Positions 26,970-36,280 of a stretch of DNA of 64,000 nt are shown piece after piece. The notes under the pieces were generated by a model, which had not been told where the DNA came from, made no database searches, and saw only the letters and a program-made list of their open reading frames with translations. The first letter of the stretch is position 1. Each line of letters begins with the position of its first letter. Location of the stretch: contig DASPQJ010000056.1 of assembly GCA_035625025.1 (NCBI GenBank), positions 1-64,000 of the forward strand, given 5' to 3'. This stretch comes from Bog-793 sp035625025 (GTDB taxonomy: Bacteria; Actinomycetota; Acidimicrobiia; Acidimicrobiales; Bog-793). The position numbers and the translations under genes were made by a program.

Positions 26970-27535
26970 CTGAGGACGGTCTTTGGCGAGGGCGTTGAAC
27001 CGCTCGACGTCTTCGGGCCATCTGAGGTCCGGAGTGGGAGCGCGCGGTTCGAGCTACGCCTTGTGGAGCCGGAGATCGGTCCGGTACGAAGCGCACAGGG
27101 CCCGCAGGGGGTGACCGACTCCGCCGACCGTGTCGCGCCCGTGCCGGAGATCGTGCTCGTTCCGGGCGGCATCGACACTCGCCGGTTGGTCGAGGAAAGT
27201 CCTTCCGTGCCTGGCTGCGTCGGTAGCGCTTGTCCGTGGCGGACGTCGCGTCGGTGTGCACGGGTTCGGGCTTGCTTGCCATAGCCGGGCCCCTGGACGG
27301 TTACTGGGCCTTTTCCAGCGGGCACGCCTTTTCCTGAGCTCGGTGCGAAAGCGACCGGGTCGAGTGGGTGTCCGAGGCCCACGGGGTCAAAGCCCGCGAC
27401 CGGTGGACCTCCTCGGGGGTGGCTGCGGGCAGGGAAACGGTCCTCGACCTCTCGCGCACCTGCACGGCGAACCTCGCGCGGCGGACGCGGCCGACGAAAT
27501 CGAACTCGACCGGCACCGTGACGCGAGCCGGGCTG
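26970..27535 (+). pseudogene. DJ-1/PfpI-family (class I glutamine-amidotransferase-like) remnant
   Basis: GVEPLDVFGPSEV, RSAQGP and EIVLVPGGIDTRRLVEE are in one frame. The nucleophile elbow SVCTGSGLLAIAGPLDG is in another, and HGEPRAADAADEIELDRHRD in a third. The order matches DJ-1/PfpI hydrolases of the isonitrile-hydratase type. The N-terminal strand and start codon are lost, and several frameshifts are needed, so it is a pseudogene. Confidence 0.82.
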
Positions 27536-27670
27536 CCTTCACAGTGCGCAACGGTCCCGACAGGGCTGATCCGTTCTCGCCCCGTCCGTCCGGCGATTCC
27601 CTGTGTCGGGACGAAAGGGAAGGTGCCGGGATGGGGGACGCCGGATGGGGCGGCCGCGGCGCACGCCGCA

Positions 27671-28450
27671 TCAGAGGCTGCGGCCGATCAATTCGGCAAC
27701 CCCGCTCACCGCCGCGACGTTCGGGCGCTTCTCGGGCACGGGGCGGCCTCCTGAGATCCAGACTGCCGACATCCCGGCATCGAGGGCGCCGACGACGTCG
27801 CGCTCCCAGCTGTCGCCGACCATGACCGCCGACTCGGCGCGGGCGCCCAACTGGGAGAGCGCGAGGGCGAAGACGTCGGGGTCCGGCTTGCCGATTCCCA
27901 CCTCGCCGGAGATGACCACGGCCTCGAAGAACGGAGCGAGCCCCGATCCCTCGAGCTTCAACCGCTGGATGTCCGCCGGTCCGTTCGTGACCAGTCCCAA
28001 CCGGCAACGTCCTTGCAGGGAACGGACGAGCTCTGCGGCCCCCTCGACGAGCGGGTGCCCGCCCCGCTGGTATTCCACGTAGGCGTCGGACAGGGCCGCG
28101 GCCAGCGCCGGATCGTCGAGGCCGAGCTCGGCGAGGGCGGCACGCCAGGCTTCCAGCCGGTAGACGGGAGCCCAGTCACGGACGTCGTCGAGGATCGAGG
28201 GGCTTCCTTCGAACGTGGCCCAGAGCGCTTCCCAGGACGCGATCCCGAGCCGGTGGCAAAGCGCGTAGTCCGGCCCCGCCCGCCAGATCCGGCGGGCCGT
28301 CGTCAAAATGACCTCTTGGACGCGTCCAGGTTCCCGGCCCTTCACCAACTCGGCGGCCCGGCGCATCGACGACAGGGCCACCGCCTCCTCGACGATCAGG
28401 GTGTCGTCGAGATCGAAGATGACCGCGGCGGAGGACACGTGCGAAAACAT
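27671..28450 (-). CDS. HAD-superfamily hydrolase
   Basis: A 259-residue HAD subfamily I phosphatase-like protein: motif I AVIFDLDDTLI, motif II GLVTNGPAD, motif III Lys in GIGKPDPDVF, motif IV MVGDSWERDVVGAL. The helical cap lies between motifs I and II (about residues 25-120). The substrate is unknown; YjjG/REG-2-like members act on phosphorylated sugars or nucleotides. The ATG at 28448-28450 is chosen as it starts just before motif I. The upstream extension to 28531 is less likely. Confidence 0.9.
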   Translation of the reverse strand: MFSHVSSAAVIFDLDDTLIVEEAVALSSMRRAAELVKGREPGRVQEVILTTARRIWRAGPDYALCHRLGIASWEALWATFEGSPSILDDVRDWAPVYRLEAWRAALAELGLDDPALAAALSDAYVEYQRGGHPLVEGAAELVRSLQGRCRLGLVTNGPADIQRLKLEGSGLAPFFEAVVISGEVGIGKPDPDVFALALSQLGARAESAVMVGDSWERDVVGALDAGMSAVWISGGRPVPEKRPNVAAVSGVAELIGRSL

Positions 28451-28821
28451 ACAGGCCACGTCCTGCGGGTCCCCGGTCTCGCCGGCCTCCACCCACCTCG
28501 CGCGCGGCCGCAGAAGCGAATGTCTTGACAAGGAGCAGGGAATGAGGCGTTGAGGGGCGCGCCGGATCTTTTCCGCCAGGGGCCGGCCTCAGCGGCTCTC
28601 AGCTCAACGGAAGCGTGATCTGTTGCGGCGCTCTCGTCGTTCTCGGAGGATGGCGAGGATTCGCCGGAAGATGAAACCCATGGGTGCAACCTAGCGCGCG
28701 ACGCCGAGGCTTCGGTTTCCGACGCGGAACCTCGTGCTCGTTGGTCCTATCTGGCGCGTCCAGGGCGGATTCCCGCCGGAGGAGGCCGCGATCGGGTCAG
28801 CGGCCAACCGTCGCGAAGCCC

Positions 28822-29043
28822 CTAGGGATGGGGTGGATCTTCACCCACGTCGAGACCGACGATCCGTGGTCGTGGTCCCATGACGACGTCGAGGAAGGGA
28901 CTAGAAGACGGCGGAGGAGGGGGAAGCCGGTCAACCGCTTCCTCGGCCGCGAGCAACTCGGGGTTGTCTTCCAGTTCCGCGAGCGACACGTCGTCCGTCG
29001 CGTCGTCGTCGCCGGCGGGCCGTTGACGTCGCCAGATGCGCAC
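28822..29043 (-). CDS. Small acidic protein, hypothetical
   Basis: A 73-residue frame with a basic start (MRIWRRQRP) followed by a strongly acidic, helical middle (DDVSLAELEDNPELLAAEEA) and a Pro run. The composition looks like real protein, but no ribosome binding site stands out and no family is recognised. The rest of 28451-29181 shows nothing else I can support. Confidence 0.4.
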   Translation of the reverse strand: MRIWRRQRPAGDDDATDDVSLAELEDNPELLAAEEAVDRLPPPPPSSSPFLDVVMGPRPRIVGLDVGEDPPHP

Positions 29044-29181
29044 GTCCGGAGGATAGCGCCGAGCCTCGTCGGGGCCGCCTCGCCCGGTCCGCCGGGCCCA
29101 GGCGGGTGAACGGCCCGTTCTCGTTCCGGGTGGCGGGCGTCACAGGGTCCGGGAGGCGACTCCGGTCGGTACGCTCGTGGC

Positions 29182-29574
29182 GTGCTCACCCGCCGCGTTC
29201 TCGCGGTGACTCCGGCGCCGGTCGCTCTGGTCGCCTGCCTTCTACCCTGGGCAACTTCAGGAACGACCGTGCGATCGGCCTTTGCGCTCGCGCACGCCCT
29301 GGAGAGCTCCGGGGCGCTCTCGGCCCGCTGGGAACAGGCTGGCGTCGACGTCGGGTACGCGCTCCCGGCCCTCGTCGGGTGCTGTCTCGCGGCGGCGGTG
29401 CTCGGGTACCTCCGCCTCTCGTTGTATCTGGGCGGCGTCGCCGGCGCCGCGGTCGTCACCGCGTCGATCGCCGCGATCGTAGAACTCGGCGCGAGCGTGG
29501 ACGCTGGTCCCTGGTTTGGGGTGTTCGGGTCCGCGGCCGCGCTCACTGTCGCGGTCGCGGCGACTTTCCGCTAG
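29182..29574 (+). CDS. Four-helix membrane protein
   Basis: A 130-residue protein with four hydrophobic segments (VLAVTPAPVALVACLLPWAT; YALPALVGCCLAAAVLGYL; GVAGAAVVTASIAAIVEL; FGVFGSAAALTVAVAATF). It lies 10 nt upstream of the anchored repeat protein, so the two are likely cotranscribed. No family is recognised. Confidence 0.65.
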   Translation: MLTRRVLAVTPAPVALVACLLPWATSGTTVRSAFALAHALESSGALSARWEQAGVDVGYALPALVGCCLAAAVLGYLRLSLYLGGVAGAAVVTASIAAIVELGASVDAGPWFGVFGSAAALTVAVAATFR

Positions 29575-29584
29575 TTTGCGGCTC

Positions 29585-30976
29585 ATGTCAAACGAGATCG
29601 AACCGGCGGAGATGGCCGGGAACTCCAATGAGACGCCGCCGGCATCGGGGCGTGAGCGAACGCGGCGCGGCCGCAGGATCGTCGTTGTCGTCGTCGCGGT
29701 CTGCCTCGCCGGGGGCGGCGTGGGAGCGGCGATCGCCGAGTCGGGAAGTTCGAGTGGCCCCTCGACGCCGGCCGGGGCAGTGGAAACCCTGCTCGACGCC
29801 GCCGACCACAGCGACCTTCTCGGCGCGATCGACGCCATCGCGCCCGGCGAGAGGGCCGCGATCGAGCCCGGCTTCGTCGGTCTCGTGAGTCAGCTCGAAC
29901 GGTTGGACGTGCTGTCGGCGACGACGAATCTCAACGACGTCGGCGGATTGACCCTGCAGTTCCAGGGCATCAAGACGAAGACGACGATGCTCAGCTCCAG
30001 CGTCGCGGCCGTCGCCATCACAGGCGGTTCCGTGACGAGATCGCTCGACGCGCGAAAACTGCCGATCGGATCGTTCGTGGAAGGGCTCATCCAGGGCCTG
30101 CTTCCCAGCCGGGTCGAAACATCGACGGGACCGGTCGCGACCGGTCCCGAGGCGATCGTGACCGAAAAGGTCGGGGGGACCTGGTACGTGAGCCTGGGCT
30201 ACACGATCGCCTACGACGCCCTCCGCGCGGCGGGTCGCCCGGCAGTCCCACCGGCGGCCGCCGAGGCGGTGCGCGCCACCGGCAGCAGCACTCCCGAAGG
30301 CGCGGTGGGCGTGCTCCTGACGGACGCGGTGGCGCTCGATCTGCCCGGACTTCTCGGTGATCTCCCGCCGGGAGAGATGGGGGCCTTGCAAAGCTACTCG
30401 CCGCTCTTTTTGGGCAAGGCGGAGGCGGCACTGGCGAAGGTCCGCTCCCGAGTGACCACCAAGGTCACGGGCTTCACGGTGTCGAGCTCGGCGGTCACCG
30501 GCGGCACGCTCGTCAAAGTTGGCGATCTCGGTCTCTCGGTCCGGTACGAGGGCATCACCATCAACTACAAAGGTGGCTGCCTGACGTACAGCTACCTTGG
30601 TCGCTCGGTCCGGAGGTGCGCGAAGCACGCCGTGTCGTCGGCGGAGGTCCGCAAGATCATCGAGGCGTTCCCGCCGTCGCTGCGCGGGCTGGTGACGAGC
30701 CTCGCGAAGAACCCGCCGGCGATCGGATTCGTCACCGTGCAGGAGGGCGGCCGGTGGTTCGTGAGCCCGGTGGCGACGTTGCTCGACGACGTCGACGCGA
30801 GCCTGGCGATCCTGCGTCCACAGGATCTCGTGGCGATCGCCGCGTTGGCCGAGAACCGCCAAGAGGCGGAGGCTCTCGCCCGTTCGCTCGAAAAGCTCCT
30901 CTTCGGATCCGTGCTGGGGCCGGTGACGGCGACCTCGACTGCGATCGTGTTGCCGGCCACGGCCGCGACGCCCTGA
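29585..30976 (+). CDS. Membrane-anchored extracytoplasmic protein with tandem repeat domain
   Basis: A 463-residue protein: a charged cytosolic start (ERTRRGRR), one membrane segment (IVVVVVAVCLAGGGVGAAIA), and a large exported part. Two homologous halves are recognisable by STPAGAVETLLDAADHSDLL (about residue 60) and STPEGAVGVLLTDAVALDL (about residue 237), each followed by a (L)PxGE-like turn and a closing GGTWYVS or GGRWFVS strand before a helix. The second half has two Cys that may pair. It looks like a duplicated NTF2/lipoprotein-like extracellular domain. Function unknown. Confidence 0.7.
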   Translation: MSNEIEPAEMAGNSNETPPASGRERTRRGRRIVVVVVAVCLAGGGVGAAIAESGSSSGPSTPAGAVETLLDAADHSDLLGAIDAIAPGERAAIEPGFVGLVSQLERLDVLSATTNLNDVGGLTLQFQGIKTKTTMLSSSVAAVAITGGSVTRSLDARKLPIGSFVEGLIQGLLPSRVETSTGPVATGPEAIVTEKVGGTWYVSLGYTIAYDALRAAGRPAVPPAAAEAVRATGSSTPEGAVGVLLTDAVALDLPGLLGDLPPGEMGALQSYSPLFLGKAEAALAKVRSRVTTKVTGFTVSSSAVTGGTLVKVGDLGLSVRYEGITINYKGGCLTYSYLGRSVRRCAKHAVSSAEVRKIIEAFPPSLRGLVTSLAKNPPAIGFVTVQEGGRWFVSPVATLLDDVDASLAILRPQDLVAIAALAENRQEAEALARSLEKLLFGSVLGPVTATSTAIVLPATAATP

Positions 30977-32393
30977 GAGCGCCACCAGGCGGGACCGACG
31001 CGCGGCCCGCGTGAACCGCCCCGACGGCCTGGCAGTGTCTCGAAGGTGACCTGTCGGAACTGGACAAGTCGTTGCTTGTGGGGCGATCAGTTGCGACAGG
31101 CCGGAAGGGCGAGGATGAGACATGCTCGGCATGTCTCGGTTCGGAGAAGTTCGCGTTCGCCTCGCCCGAAAGAACCTTGGTCGCCGCGACGCTAACGAGC
31201 GGACATCTGACTTGCCTGTGGCGGCGCCGATTCTGGCCACACGACGACACCGGGGCGGGTTTTGTCGTCGAGACACAGCTTCTCCCGCGCTGGGGGACCC
31301 GTCGGGTCGGCGGCGGCCGTTTTTGGTGCTAGACGGAACTCGAGCCACCGATCGGAGCGGCGTCGGACTGCCGCTTTTTCCAATCTCGGGGCGTATCTTC
31401 AGCCGAATCCGGTCGAGGGGCCGAAGATGAGCATCGGGCGCGGCGAAAGGGGGACGCCGCGGTCCGGGTGGGCGTTCCGATGGACGCACAAAGGTCAAGG
31501 TCGAGGAACCACGTCGGCGAGCGGCAGCAGGGGCACTCGTCATTGCCGTCTTCGCCGGTTTTGTGCCAGTCAGGCCCGCCGTGGCGGCTTCGACTGAGGT
31601 GGCGCACGGCGAGGTCGAAGGCGCATCGGCGTAGATTTCCCGACGAACGACCGGTGCGGGACCGGTGTCGTTTCCGCCTTCGCTCTCGGGTCGCTCACCG
31701 CGCGGCGCGGGATCCAGCCCGCCTACACGGTCGACATCCTGTATCGCCGGCTTACCGGATCGCCAGAGCGCGCGGCTGCGCGGATCAATGCCCGGATCGT
31801 CGCCTTCGTGGGCCGCCCGGCGCCGAGATTCGAGCACGAGTCGATGGCCAGCTGGGGCTTTCCCCGTCCGCTGCTTACGGTCCTCGACGTTGGTCGGCTC
31901 GGTGACCACGGATATTGAGAGCCGACTGGTTTTCGCCGTGAGCTTGGCCGAGCGACTCGCCAGCTTCTACCATGGCTGGCGGTTCCGGAGCCCTTCGATG
32001 ACCGGTTTTCCTGCTTACGGCGACCGGACGGAGTGGTGACAGACGAAGAGCCGGCCGGTCCGCCCGCCGTTTGACTCTGTGCGACCCAGCCGCCAAGACT
32101 CACGACAGGGTCCGGGCTCGCGGTGCCCGGCGGCGATGGCAGAGACGGGACAGCTCCAGGGGGGGTTGACCAGCGATGAGATTTCGGTCCGGTCTCACGC
32201 CCGGCGGTCCGACCCGGCCGTGCGAGGTTGGCTCCGTCCGGGAAGCCCAGCGAGCTCGATGCGGGCTGCGGGCACCCTCGCGAAGAGCTGGGGTCGCCGA
32301 CCTGTCTTCGGGAAGCGGCGCAAGTACGTTGGATTGGCCCACGCCGATCACGGCCCGGGCCGCCGGTCAGAGCTTTTGAGATAGGAGACGACC
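30977..32393. other. 1.4-kb stretch without an intact gene
   Basis: No intact gene is supportable here. It contains the probable secreted-protein remnant at 31491-31918. A possible 82-codon frame at 32136-32384 reads into the B12 radical SAM start region but has no recognisable domain. Long frames antisense to the 29585 gene extend into it and are compositional artefacts. A short precursor peptide for the downstream radical SAM enzymes was looked for and not found. Confidence 0.4.
31491..31918 (+). pseudogene. Possible secreted-protein remnant
   Basis: One frame gives a convincing signal-peptide-like segment (RRRAAAGALVIAVFAGFVPV, then RPAVAAST) but has no ATG/GTG/TTG start upstream and stops at a TAG near 31634. 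The adjacent frame then reads GVDFPTNDRCGTGVVSAFAL and ALGSLTARRGIQPAYTVDIL to a stop at 31918. This fits one frameshifted exported protein. The family is not recognised. Confidence 0.3.
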
Positions 32394-33947
32394 ATGCGTG
32401 TCCGACTCGTCGAGCCCCGGCCGGCCGGCCACAACGTCTACGACCTCGCGCTCCTGCCCCGTCTCGGGTTGCCGCTCATGGGGAAGATGCTCACCGACGC
32501 CGGCCACGACGTGCGCGTCTACTGCGAGATGCTCTCTCCCGTCGACCTCGAAGACTGCCTGCACGCCGATCTCGTCGGCATCTCGTCGACCACGGCCACG
32601 TCGCTGAACGCCTACCGCCTCGCCGACCTCCTCACCGACGCGGGCGTGCCGGTCGTGTTCGGGGGTCCGCACGTGACCTTCCAGGCCGACGAGGCGCTCG
32701 GCCACGCGCCGTTCGTCGTGCGCGGCGAGGGCGAGGCGACGATGCTGGAACTCGTCACGGCACTGGACCGGGGAACGCCGCTCCAGTCCGTTCTCGGCCT
32801 GTCGCACCTGTCTGACGGCGGCGAGCCGCTCCACAACCCGGCCCGCCCCCGCTGCAGCCAGCAGGACTTCGAACGCCTGCCGATCCCAGACTTGACCCTC
32901 ATCGAGGGGCACGGGCGGATGAAGACGAAGCCGCTCATGACGCAGTGGGGCTGCCCGTTCGACTGCGAGTTCTGCGGGGTCACCGCGATGTTCTCCCGGG
33001 CGGTTCGTCATCGGCGCGTCGACCAGGTGATCGCGGAGCTCGCCGGCCTCCGGGCGGAGCAGGTCTTCTTCCATGACGACAACTTCGTCGTGAACAAGGC
33101 CCGGTCTGCCGGGTTGCTCAACGCCATGCTCGACACCGGAAACACTCCCCGGTGGTTCGCCCAGGTTCGTTCGGAAACCGCCCTCCGTTCGCTCGCCCAT
33201 CAAGAGGTGGACGACGAATTCCTCAGCCTGATGCGTCGGGCCGGTTGTCAGATGGTGATGATCGGCATCGAGGCGATCACCGACGAGGGGCTTGCCGAGA
33301 TCGGCAAGCGCCAGCGGGTCTCGATGATCGAGCAGGCGGTGCGCGCCTTCCACGACCACCACATCGCGGTCCACGGGATGTTCGTCGCCGGCCTCGACAC
33401 CGATACCGCCGGGAGCGCCGAAGCGATCGCCGCCTTCGCCCGTCGGCTGCACATCGACACGTTCCAGCTGATGGTCGAGACCCCCCTACCCGGGACGAGG
33501 CTGTGGGACCGCATCTCCGAAGAGAACCGGTTGTTGAGCGATGATTGGTCGCTGTTCGACGGGCACCACGTCGTCATGCAGCCCGCACAGATGACGCCCC
33601 TCGAGCTCCAGCTCGGCGTCTTGAAGGCGATGCGCCGCTTCTACTCCTGGCCGACGATCCTTCGCGGCGGGATCGCCGGTGTGTTGCGCCATCTCCCGTC
33701 GTTCACCGTCGCGGCAAGGCCCGCTTTCATCCGCCGTCTCCCGACGCTCGCCCGGGTCGCCTGGGCACAGCGCTGGGAGGACGTGGCACCGACTTTGCGC
33801 GCGGCCCTTTCCGAGAAGATGCGGGCCCGGGTGAGCTCGGCGATGTGGCTGCCGGCGCTGCGCTTCTACGCCCGCCGCCAGATCGCCGCCTGGTCCGCCG
33901 AGGAGCGCTCCCGGGCGTATCTCGCCCGCCTCGCCTCGGGGACGTGA
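32394..33947 (+). CDS. B12-binding radical SAM enzyme
   Basis: A 517-residue protein with an N-terminal cobalamin-binding Rossmann domain (about residues 1-140: LPLMGKMLTDAGHDV, LVGISSTTATSLNAYRLADL, VVFGGPHVTF) and a radical SAM barrel with the cluster motif CPFDCEFC near residue 185, then FFHDDNFVVN and MVMIGIEAITDEGL. Such enzymes do methylations, ring contractions or other radical rearrangements, and are common in natural-product and hopanoid-lipid pathways. The C-terminal ~120 residues are helical. The ATG follows ATAGGAGACGACC. It leads a block with a second radical SAM gene and an MTAN-like gene. Confidence 0.92.
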   Translation: MRVRLVEPRPAGHNVYDLALLPRLGLPLMGKMLTDAGHDVRVYCEMLSPVDLEDCLHADLVGISSTTATSLNAYRLADLLTDAGVPVVFGGPHVTFQADEALGHAPFVVRGEGEATMLELVTALDRGTPLQSVLGLSHLSDGGEPLHNPARPRCSQQDFERLPIPDLTLIEGHGRMKTKPLMTQWGCPFDCEFCGVTAMFSRAVRHRRVDQVIAELAGLRAEQVFFHDDNFVVNKARSAGLLNAMLDTGNTPRWFAQVRSETALRSLAHQEVDDEFLSLMRRAGCQMVMIGIEAITDEGLAEIGKRQRVSMIEQAVRAFHDHHIAVHGMFVAGLDTDTAGSAEAIAAFARRLHIDTFQLMVETPLPGTRLWDRISEENRLLSDDWSLFDGHHVVMQPAQMTPLELQLGVLKAMRRFYSWPTILRGGIAGVLRHLPSFTVAARPAFIRRLPTLARVAWAQRWEDVAPTLRAALSEKMRARVSSAMWLPALRFYARRQIAAWSAEERSRAYLARLASGT

Positions 33948-34032
33948 CCGTCGCCGCCTCGGCGGTTCGGCGGTGCAGCTCGCGCGCGCAGGCGGTGCGG
34001 AACGCGTCGACGGAAGGGGGCGCGGGCAGGCC

Positions 34033-35304
34033 GTGAGCGGTCGCGAGCCGGTCGTCGTCATGGCGAAGCCCGTCGGGCCGGTGTGCAACTTCGACTGCGG
34101 CTACTGCTACTACCTCGGCAAGACGAACCTCTTTCCGCCGGGTGAGCGGTACCGGATGGGTCACGACGTGCTCGAGGCCTACGTGCGGGCCTTCATCGCC
34201 GCGAGCCCCGGCCCGGTCGTCAACTTCGTCTGGCACGGCGGGGAACCGACGCTCGCCGGGACGTCGTTCTACGCCGCCGCGCTGGCGCTCCAGGAGAAGT
34301 ACCTGCCGGAGGGTTGGAGCTGCGCGAACAACCTCCAGACGAACGGCAGTCTCCTCGACGACGCCTGGTGCGCCTTCCTCGCCGAGCACCGGTTCAGCGT
34401 CGGGATCAGCATCGACGGTCCCGCCTTCCTCCACGACGCCGGCCGACCGGACCGGCGCGGTCGCCCGACCCATGACCGGGTGATGCGGGGCCTGCGCAAC
34501 CTGCGCGCCCGCGGGATCGAGCCCGACGTGCTCTGCACCCTCAATGCCAACAACGCCCCCCATCCGATCGAGGTCTACCGGTTCTTTCTCGCCGAGCGCG
34601 TCCGCTGGCTGCAGTTCCTGCCGGTCGTGAGTCGGGACGCCGCGGGAAACGTCTCGCCCTGGTCCGTTTCCCCCGAGGCGATGGGGGAGTTCCTGTGCAC
34701 GATCTTCGACGAATGGGTCCGCCACGACGTGGGTCGCATCGGCGTGCAGAACTTCCTCGAAAGCCTCCTCGTCGCGACCGGCGAGTCCGCCAACCTCTGC
34801 ATCGTCGCCGAGACCTGTGGACGAGTCCTCGCCGTCGAGCACGACGGGGGTGTCTATGCCTGCGATCACTTCGTCGACCCCGCCCACCGCCTCGGCGACG
34901 TGACAGCCGACGGGATCGGCGCGCTCGTCGAGGGTCCCGCCCAGCGGGCCTTCGGCGACGCCAAGCGCGACTTCCTGCCGGCGTGCTGCCGGACGTGTCC
35001 GGTCCGCGTCTACTGCAACGGGGGCTGCCCGAAGGACCGATTCGTCGCCGCACCGGACGGCGAGACGGGACTCAACTACCTGTGCCCGGGATACCAACGA
35101 TTCTTCGGCCACGTTCAGCCCTACCTCGAACGCATGGCCGGCCACGCCCGAGCCGGACGGTCCCCGGCGGTGATCATGGGGGAGCTCGAGGCCGTCGAGC
35201 ACGACGAGCGGCAGTTGTGGCGCGACACCGCGCGCAACGACCCCTGCCCGTGCGGAAGCGGCGCCAAGTACAAGCACTGCTGTCTGGCGAAGCGGCGGGG
35301 CTGA
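34033..35304 (+). CDS. Anaerobic sulfatase maturase-like radical SAM/SPASM protein with C-terminal SEC-C motif
   Basis: A 423-residue radical SAM enzyme of the anSME class. The cluster motif is CNFDCGYCYYLGK near the N-terminus, then WHGGEPTLAG, NLQTNGSLLDD and GISIDGP, and an auxiliary-cluster SPASM region with many Cys (CGRVLAVEHDGGVYACDHFV; CCRTCPVRVYCNGGCPKDRF). anSMEs convert a Cys or Ser of sulfatases to formylglycine. The last ~20 residues (NDPCPCGSGAKYKHCC) are a SecA-type SEC-C zinc motif. The GTG at 34033 is chosen; an in-frame GTG at 33973 is possible. No sulfatase is in the window. Confidence 0.9.
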   Translation: MSGREPVVVMAKPVGPVCNFDCGYCYYLGKTNLFPPGERYRMGHDVLEAYVRAFIAASPGPVVNFVWHGGEPTLAGTSFYAAALALQEKYLPEGWSCANNLQTNGSLLDDAWCAFLAEHRFSVGISIDGPAFLHDAGRPDRRGRPTHDRVMRGLRNLRARGIEPDVLCTLNANNAPHPIEVYRFFLAERVRWLQFLPVVSRDAAGNVSPWSVSPEAMGEFLCTIFDEWVRHDVGRIGVQNFLESLLVATGESANLCIVAETCGRVLAVEHDGGVYACDHFVDPAHRLGDVTADGIGALVEGPAQRAFGDAKRDFLPACCRTCPVRVYCNGGCPKDRFVAAPDGETGLNYLCPGYQRFFGHVQPYLERMAGHARAGRSPAVIMGELEAVEHDERQLWRDTARNDPCPCGSGAKYKHCCLAKRRG

Positions 35305-35411
35305 TCCGCCCAGCGCGGCCGGAGCGATGGTCCGCCGGACGGGCTCCGACCCCGGCTTCGTGGTCGGCCCGTCCAAGGCGCGCCGGCCGTCCCGCTAGCA
35401 TCGACGCTCCG

Positions 35412-36146
35412 ATGCCGGGATCTGTCGCCTTCATCTGTGCGATGCCCCTCGAGCTCGCCCCGTTGCGGCGCAGACTCTCGCTCCGAAGGACCCGCCTCGG
35501 ACCACTCGTCGTCTACTCCGGAGCGCTCGCCGGCCGACCGGTGGTGGCGATTTCCACGGGCATGGGCGCCGAGCTTGCCACGAAAGGCCTGGAACGACTC
35601 CTCGAGGCGGTCGAGGTCGCCCGCGTCGTCGTCGTCGGCATCACCGGCGCCCTGGCGGCCGAGACGCCGATCGGCGCACTCGTCCAGCCAGAAGTGGTCG
35701 TCGACGCCGCCAGCGGAGCCGAATACCAACCGGACCGGCTCGGCGACGCCGAGCCGAGCGGCAAGATGTGGACGACGCACGAGCTCATCACGGATCTCGC
35801 CGTCATCGCCCGGTTGCGCACCGAAGGCGTCGTCTCGTTGGACATGGAGACGGCGGCGATCGCCGCAACCTGTGCGCGACGCCGCATCCCGTGGTCGGTG
35901 TTTCGCGCGATCAGCGACCGGGCGAGCGACGCCAGTCTCGATGACGAGGTGTTCGGGTTGATCAACCCCGACGGCTCGTACCGACCCGGGGCGATCGCAA
36001 CGTACTTCGTGCGGCATCCGGGCCGTGTTCCGGCCGTCGTCCGCGTGTCCCGGGACGCGAAGCTCGCGGCCGAGCGAGCCGCCGCGGCCGCCGTCGGGGC
36101 GCTGGCGCACGCGCCGCCAGCCGGAGCGGCTCCGTCCGAAACCTGA
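35412..36146 (+). CDS. MTA/SAH nucleosidase-like purine nucleoside hydrolase/phosphorylase
   Basis: A 244-residue PNP/UDP-superfamily protein: VAFICAMPLELAPL start, STGMGAELATKGLERLL, VVVVGITGALA, the purine/ribose motif VVSLDMETAAIAATC (Glu of MEtAA) and the general-acid Asp in AISDRAS. Close relatives hydrolyse methylthioadenosine, S-adenosylhomocysteine or 5'-deoxyadenosine. Next to two radical SAM genes, whose by-product is 5'-deoxyadenosine, a detoxifying role is plausible but inferred. The spacing of about 107 nt to the upstream gene leaves cotranscription open. Confidence 0.8.
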   Translation: MPGSVAFICAMPLELAPLRRRLSLRRTRLGPLVVYSGALAGRPVVAISTGMGAELATKGLERLLEAVEVARVVVVGITGALAAETPIGALVQPEVVVDAASGAEYQPDRLGDAEPSGKMWTTHELITDLAVIARLRTEGVVSLDMETAAIAATCARRRIPWSVFRAISDRASDASLDDEVFGLINPDGSYRPGAIATYFVRHPGRVPAVVRVSRDAKLAAERAAAAAVGALAHAPPAGAAPSET

Positions 36147-36280
36147 GGGGGGAGCCGGCCGCGACGGTTGCCTCTCGGCGTGAGCCGCCAGGCGACGCTC
36201 GTCTGGCGAGACCCGAAGAATTCGTTGGGGGGGTTCGCGGCCGGATGGTTGAGAACTGCCCGAACGGTGGCGCGCGCCGG

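Noticed and set aside
29588..31909. 773-codon open frame on the minus strand
   Set aside because: It is antisense to the well-supported anchored protein gene, Arg/His/Pro-rich, without domains; a by-product of high GC.
32136..32384. 82-codon frame just before the B12 radical SAM gene, considered as a RiPP precursor
   Set aside because: It is basic, lacks a leader/core pattern or clustered Cys/Ser/Thr core, and has no ribosome binding site.
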